64,000 bases of DNA from Streptomyces sp. f51 (GTDB taxonomy: Bacteria > Actinomycetota > Actinomycetes > Streptomycetales > Streptomycetaceae): NCBI RefSeq assembly GCF_037940415.1, contig NZ_CP149798.1:5985001-6049000 (forward strand), written 5' to 3'. This document shows, piece by piece, positions 59,816-64,000 of this stretch. The notes beneath the pieces are model-generated. The model had not been told where the DNA came from. It saw only the letters and a program-made list of their open reading frames with translations, and searched no databases. The translations under genes were made by a program, and so were the position numbers. The first letter of the stretch is position 1. The number at the start of each line of letters is the position of its first letter.

Positions 59816-61750
59816 CTACGCCGTCACGGGAGAGTGCTGGCCTGCACCGGTGGTCGCGCCGCGATACCAGTACTCGAGGGTCAGCACGTGCCACAGATGC
59901 TTGGAGAAGTCCCGCTGCCCGGCGGCGTCCTCGGCGACCATGCGCGCCAGCGCGTCGCGGCGCAGGAGCCCCGAACGGACCAGCTCGCCGTCGTTCACCA
60001 CCTCACGCACCAGCGGGGCCAGATCCCGGCTCATCCAGGCGCGCAGCGGCGCGCTGAACAGGCCCTTGGGCCGGTAGACGATCTCGCGGGGCAGCACGGA
60101 GGTGGCCGCCTCCTTGAGGACGGCCTTGCCCTGCCGTCCGACGATCTTGCGGTCACCGGGTACGGCGAACGCCGCCCTGACGACCTCGACGTCCACGTAC
60201 GGCACGCGCACCTCGGTCGAGGCGGCCATGCTCGACCGGTCCGTGTACGCGAGGTTCAGACCCGGCAGGAACATCCGGGCGTCGCCCAGGCACATGCGGT
60301 TGACGAAGTCGTCGAGGTCGTTGTCCTCGTAGACGTCCGCGTGCTCGGTCAGCACGTCCTCGACGGTCCCGGCCAGGTCCGGATCGATCAGGTCGAGCAG
60401 CTCCTCGCGGTCGTACATGGTGTAGCTGCGCCGGAACGCGGTCTCCTCCGGCAGGTCGGCGAACGACAGGAACCGCTTCGCGAACCGCACCGACCGGTAC
60501 CCGCGGCGGGCCGAGGCGACCGGCAGCCGGTCCACGGCCGCGGACAGGCCGCGCCGCAGGGGCCGCGGGACGCGCTGGTAGCGCAGGGCGAGCACGTTGG
60601 CCAGGTGCTTGCGGTAGCCGGCGAACAGCTCGTCGGCACCCATCCCCGAGAGCATGACCTTGACCCCGGCCTCCCGGGCGGCCGAGCAGATCAGGAACGT
60701 GTTGATCGCGGCGGGGTCGCCGATCGGCTCGTCCAGGTGGTGCGTCATCCGCGGCAGCAGGTCGAGCACGTCCGGGGCGATCTCGATCTCGTGCAGGTCG
60801 ACGCCGAACTGCTCGGCGACCTGCCGGGCGTAGCGCAGGTCGTCGGGCATCGCCTCGAACTTGGCGTCCTCGGCGCGGAATCCGATCGTGTAGGCGGAGA
60901 TCCCGGGCCGGTCGCGGGCCGCCAGCGCGGTCAGATAGCTGGAGTCGAGACCGCCGGAGAGGAACGTCGCCACGGGTACGTCGGAGAGCAGATGACGCCG
61001 GGTCGACTCCTCGACGACGGCGGCGATGTCCGGCAGTTCGCCGCTGCGGGCCCGCTCCCGGCCCTCGGCGGCGACGTCCTTCAGGTTCCAGTAACGGCCG
61101 CTGTCCACCCGCCCGTCGGGACGGAACCGCAGCCAGCTCCCCGGCGGCAGCTTCTCCGCCTCACGGAAGGCGCACCGCGAGTCCGGCACCCAGTAGTAGA
61201 GCAGCGAGGCCACCAGTGCCGCGTGGTCCACCTCCAGCGTCCCGCCGGTCACGGCGGCCAGCGACTTCAGCTCGGAGGCGAACACCAGACCTTGGCCGCG
61301 CCGCAGCAGGAACAGCGGCTTGATGCCCAACTGGTCCCGGGCGAGCACCAGTTCACCGGTCCGCTCGTCGAAGATCCCGAACGCGAACATACCGCGCAGC
61401 CGGGGCAGGCAGTCCGTGCCCCAGCGCCGCCACGCCTCCAGCAGCACCTCGGTGTCGGAGGTGCCGCGAAAACGCACCCCCGAGGACTCCAACTCGGCCC
61501 GCAGTTCGGGCGCGTTGTACAGCTCTCCGTTGTACGTCAGGACGAGACCGCCGGAGACCATCGGCTGGGCGCCGGTCTCGGACAGGTCGATGATGGACAG
61601 CCGGCGGTGCCCGAGGTGCACCTCGCCGTCACCGACGGAGTGGCTGTAGCGGCCCGCCCCGTCCGGACCGCGGTGGGCGAGGGTCTCGGTGAGCCGGTCG
61701 GTCACGGCCTTCCCGTCGGGCCATCGGTACGTACCCGCGATGCCACACAT
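59816..61750 (-). CDS. asnB: Glutamine-hydrolysing asparagine synthase-like amidotransferase
   Basis: A 644-residue class II amidotransferase. Cys2 of MCGIAGTY is the glutaminase nucleophile after Met removal, with RRLSIIDLSETGAQP and LTYNGELYNAPELRAEL following; the synthetase domain has the ATP pyrophosphatase loop FLSGGLDSSYLTALAA and the VMLSGMGADELFAGY motif. In polysaccharide clusters such paralogues are thought to amidate uronic acids rather than make asparagine; the neighbouring uronate-lyase fold fits that. It starts 3 bases after the Wzz-like stop. Confidence 0.9.
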   Translation of the reverse strand: MCGIAGTYRWPDGKAVTDRLTETLAHRGPDGAGRYSHSVGDGEVHLGHRRLSIIDLSETGAQPMVSGGLVLTYNGELYNAPELRAELESSGVRFRGTSDTEVLLEAWRRWGTDCLPRLRGMFAFGIFDERTGELVLARDQLGIKPLFLLRRGQGLVFASELKSLAAVTGGTLEVDHAALVASLLYYWVPDSRCAFREAEKLPPGSWLRFRPDGRVDSGRYWNLKDVAAEGRERARSGELPDIAAVVEESTRRHLLSDVPVATFLSGGLDSSYLTALAARDRPGISAYTIGFRAEDAKFEAMPDDLRYARQVAEQFGVDLHEIEIAPDVLDLLPRMTHHLDEPIGDPAAINTFLICSAAREAGVKVMLSGMGADELFAGYRKHLANVLALRYQRVPRPLRRGLSAAVDRLPVASARRGYRSVRFAKRFLSFADLPEETAFRRSYTMYDREELLDLIDPDLAGTVEDVLTEHADVYEDNDLDDFVNRMCLGDARMFLPGLNLAYTDRSSMAASTEVRVPYVDVEVVRAAFAVPGDRKIVGRQGKAVLKEAATSVLPREIVYRPKGLFSAPLRAWMSRDLAPLVREVVNDGELVRSGLLRRDALARMVAEDAAGQRDFSKHLWHVLTLEYWYRGATTGAGQHSPVTA

Positions 61751-61753
61751 GTC

Positions 61754-63307
61754 CTACCGTGCCTCCTGGTCGCTGTCCGGGACCCGCGCCGCCCACATCG
61801 GCAGCCGCTCCGTCCGCGGCCGTTCCTCACCCACTGCGTGAACGCCGGGGGAGGTACCCCCACCGCCCTGCCGGGCGAGACGCTCGTTCTGGCCGCGCAG
61901 CGCGGTGTTCAGCCCGTCCCACAGCGTGCCGTCGGTCCTGTCCCGCGGATCGGGGTCGATCAGCACGACACCGATCACCGCGATGCGCTGGTCCGCGAGC
62001 TGGCGTGCCACGGTGTGCAGCCAGGTCGCGCTGCCGTGGCCGGCCCGCACGACGAGCACGGTGCGGGTGCCGAGGTACCGGAGGTCGGTCCACGCCGTGC
62101 CCGGCGCCACCGAACCGACGCCGATCCGGCGCTCCTGGTGCGGCAGCTCCGCGGCACGCTCACCGCTGACCACGGACGGGTCTCCCGGCCGCGGCCGGTG
62201 CTTGGCGAGCTGCGATCCGGGCAGACCGTCGACGACGGCCACCGGCCCGTCCGCCGCCAGCGCACGGGCGAGGTCCAGGGCGATCACGCTCGTGCCGCGC
62301 GCACAGCCCAGTTCGAGCAGCGACACCGGTTCCGCGGAGCCGCGCGCGGTGCGGGCCAGGGACGTGGTGAGCCGTTCGCGCGCCGCCCGGATCCGCCGGC
62401 GCCGCCACAGCCTGCCCCTGCGCCCGGGCAGCTCGGTGAGGACCGAGGCGCCGAGGTTCGCCGCGATGTCGCGGCGCAGCACGGGCCGGTCCGCCACCAC
62501 CGAGCCGACCGCGGCCACCGCGAGCCCGAGGAAGAGGCCGAGGACGAGCCCGACCGCCGCGTTGGTGGCGGCCGCCTTGGGCAGGGAGTCGTCCACCGCG
62601 CTCGGGGTGTCCACGATCTGTGTGCCGGAGACGAGCTGGGGCGTGCCGATGCGCGCGTCCGCGGCCCGCTGGCTGAAGTCGGTGATCCTGGAGGTGAGTT
62701 CGGCCCGGCGGGCGAAGAGCGACTCCAGGTCCGCCGACGCGTTCGGTCCGCTCTGCGGCGACCCGTCCCCGATCGCCTTGTTGACCTGGGCGAGCTCGCC
62801 CTGCATCCGGTCACGCTGGTCCAGCAGGGCCTTGGCCTCGGCGTTCGCCGCGTCCTTGATCCGCTTCACGTGGTCGGCGACGAACGCGTCGGCCAGGGCC
62901 TTGGCACGGGCCTGCGCCTGCGCGTCGCTGTCGCCCGTCACCGTGATCTGGAGCAGGTTGTTGGTCAGGCCGATGCCCGAGTAGTCCTTCATGAAGTCCT
63001 CCGGCTTGACCGGAGAATGGAGGGACTGGAGGGCCTTGTCGGCGATCCGCGTGGTCTGGAGCAGCGCCACATCGGTGCGGATCAGCGTTCCGGGGTCGTT
63101 CGGCTGGTCCTCCTGATGCGCGACCAGCACCTTGGCCACCGCGGTGGGCGGCGCGGGCATCAGGATCGCCACCGCGGCGCCCGCGAGCAGCCCCAGCAGC
63201 CCGGTGGCGAACCAGAAGCGGCGCCGCCTGCGCACCGCCGACACCAGTGCCTGGAGGTCGACCAGCGGAACGGCCGCCGACGACTCCGACGTCGTACTCG
63301 TGGTCAC
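61754..63307 (-). CDS. Wzz-like chain-length protein with degenerate kinase domain
   Basis: A 517-residue membrane protein of the polysaccharide co-polymerase type. Membrane helix 1 is at about 30-50 (FWFATGLLGLLAGAAVAILM), a coiled-coil outer loop spans about 60-230, and helix 2 is at about 255-280 (AAVGLVLGLFLGLAVAAVGS). The cytoplasmic part has the tyrosine-kinase-like fold (VSLLELGCARGTSVIALDLA, PVAVVDGLPGSQL), but the Walker A lysine is missing (GCARGTSV), so it is probably not an active BY-kinase. It should set polymer length with Wzy. GTG 63307 overlaps the next upstream gene by 4 bases. Confidence 0.8.
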   Translation of the reverse strand: MTTSTTSESSAAVPLVDLQALVSAVRRRRRFWFATGLLGLLAGAAVAILMPAPPTAVAKVLVAHQEDQPNDPGTLIRTDVALLQTTRIADKALQSLHSPVKPEDFMKDYSGIGLTNNLLQITVTGDSDAQAQARAKALADAFVADHVKRIKDAANAEAKALLDQRDRMQGELAQVNKAIGDGSPQSGPNASADLESLFARRAELTSRITDFSQRAADARIGTPQLVSGTQIVDTPSAVDDSLPKAAATNAAVGLVLGLFLGLAVAAVGSVVADRPVLRRDIAANLGASVLTELPGRRGRLWRRRRIRAARERLTTSLARTARGSAEPVSLLELGCARGTSVIALDLARALAADGPVAVVDGLPGSQLAKHRPRPGDPSVVSGERAAELPHQERRIGVGSVAPGTAWTDLRYLGTRTVLVVRAGHGSATWLHTVARQLADQRIAVIGVVLIDPDPRDRTDGTLWDGLNTALRGQNERLARQGGGGTSPGVHAVGEERPRTERLPMWAARVPDSDQEAR

Positions 63308-64000
63308 CCTGAACTTCCCTTCGCGTCGTGTCCGACCGCGAGCACCGGTGCGACGGCATCCCGGGGGCGGCCGGCGGACCGCGCCGGAAGGGCCCGGGCC
63401 ATGCCGGCCAGGACGATGCCGACGATCTCGTGCTTGGCGTCCGCACACGCCTCGGCGATGCCGGAGAGCTCCGCCGCGGTCCAGCTGCCCGTGCTCAGCA
63501 CGACCACCGCACCGGACTCCTCGCCGCGGTCCGGGACGATCGGCCGGGCCGGCGAGACCCCCACCATGCGCAGCAGGGGATCGTTCCCCGCTTCGGCGAC
63601 GAGCTGTCCCGCGGCGAGGCGGGCGATCTCGTCGCCGTCCGGGACGAGGACCAGCAACCGCCGCGGGGCGGGCAGCCGCTCCTGGAGACGGGTGCAGACC
63701 CGCCGGTAGCGGATCAGCCGGCCGGCCTCGTCGCCGTACGCCTGTGGTGTCGGGACGTCCCAGCGGACGTCGGTGCCCAGCAGCCGGCGGACACCGGCCC
63801 GCGGGCCACCCCCCTGAGGCCGGTGCAGGGGCCGTTCTCCGGCCACGTCGACGGTGCCGAGGAGCGCCGAGCCCAGTGCCTCGGTGATCTCCGGCTGGGT
63901 GCGCAGCCGGCGGCTCATCCGGGCCGCGGTGAGATGGCCGATCACCCCGAGCAGCAGGAACAGCACGGCTCCGGCCGCGATCAGCTGCGTCCGTGTCGGC
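63304..64000 (-). CDS. Partial Wzz-like protein, N-terminus beyond the window
   Basis: At least 232 residues are visible. The frame stays open to the window edge (TQLIAAGAVLFLLLGVIGHL at the start is a membrane helix), so the gene begins outside and GTG 63966 is unlikely to be the real start. After the helix comes SRRLRTQPEITEALGSALLG, typical of the region following helix 2 in Wzz/BY-kinase proteins, and a nucleotide-binding-like domain without a Walker A lysine. It is the second co-polymerase-type protein in tandem, perhaps with a partner role to the gene at 61754. It overlaps that gene by 4 bases. Confidence 0.72.
   Translation of the reverse strand, partial: PTRTQLIAAGAVLFLLLGVIGHLTAARMSRRLRTQPEITEALGSALLGTVDVAGERPLHRPQGGGPRAGVRRLLGTDVRWDVPTPQAYGDEAGRLIRYRRVCTRLQERLPAPRRLLVLVPDGDEIARLAAGQLVAEAGNDPLLRMVGVSPARPIVPDRGEESGAVVVLSTGSWTAAELSGIAEACADAKHEIVGIVLAGMARALPARSAGRPRDAVAPVLAVGHDAKGSSG

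Noticed and set aside
59801..63709. 1302-codon plus-strand frame opposite asnB and wzz
   Set aside because: Compositional shadow of genuine minus-strand genes with catalytic motifs.
1..64000. tRNA, rRNA, transposase or integrase genes
   Set aside because: No T-arm GGTTCGAATCC-type sequence with a cloverleaf, no rRNA-like stretch and no DDE or tyrosine recombinase motif was found on reading through.

Overview
The window is G+C-rich chromosomal DNA, with genes showing a strong bias to G or C in the third codon position and frequent GTG and TTG starts. It has gene families typical of Streptomyces: PucR, GntR and HxlR regulators, a CebR-type operator, a DmdR/IdeR-type iron box, an actinobacterial bL37 and a DyP-encapsulin pair. 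I read it as an internal segment of a Streptomyces chromosome. No tRNA or rRNA gene, transposase, integrase, CRISPR array or antibiotic assembly line was seen.

Region 1 (1-18950) is mixed housekeeping and accessory genes: a DUF456 membrane protein, a TrmB/LuxR-type regulator, a proline-rich protein with a degenerate PP2C domain, a PoxB-like TPP enzyme, a membrane-anchored HTH protein divergent from a small secreted protein, a GH38 alpha-mannosidase, an RsbW-like ATPase, a DUF2637 protein, an iron-regulated FhuF-like protein, a GntR regulator, a helical-repeat protein and a PucR regulator. A G/C-rich 19-bp repeat field lies at 15815-16330.

Region 2 (17277-26132) is a purine catabolism locus: pucR divergent from the three xanthine dehydrogenase subunits, an AzgA-type purine permease preceded by an unusual tandem hairpin, and the XdhC maturation factor. 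A 40/93-bp tandem repeat follows, then a CebR-box-controlled GH6 cellulase.

Region 3 (28198-41224) holds an SRPBCC protein, a diacylglycerol-kinase-type lipid kinase, a divergent HxlR/thioesterase pair, a DUF1345 protein, a DyP peroxidase with an encapsulin-loading tail next to its encapsulin shell, a ClpC-like ATPase lacking the usual ClpP-docking loop, a 92-residue unknown protein, a GreA-like factor, a 25-residue bL37 ribosomal protein, a YdeP-type molybdoenzyme and a PAP2 phosphatase.

Region 4 (64000 down to 41232, minus strand) is one compact array of at least 18 genes running past the right edge. Most junctions are 4-nt overlaps or gaps of a few bases. It encodes a Wzx/Wzy-type surface or extracellular polysaccharide pathway: two Wzz-like proteins, AsnB, a bi-domain oxidoreductase, a heparinase II/III-type lyase, a beta-helix protein, a Wzy polymerase, two glycosyltransferases, a Wzx flippase, a pyruvyltransferase, a 3,5-epimerase and a GSA-type aminotransferase. 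A five-gene block in its middle (nucleotidyltransferase, C-methyltransferase, PIG-L deacetylase, SDR epimerase, DUF4910) looks like a self-contained modified-sugar cassette. This cluster is the best candidate for an undescribed system here.
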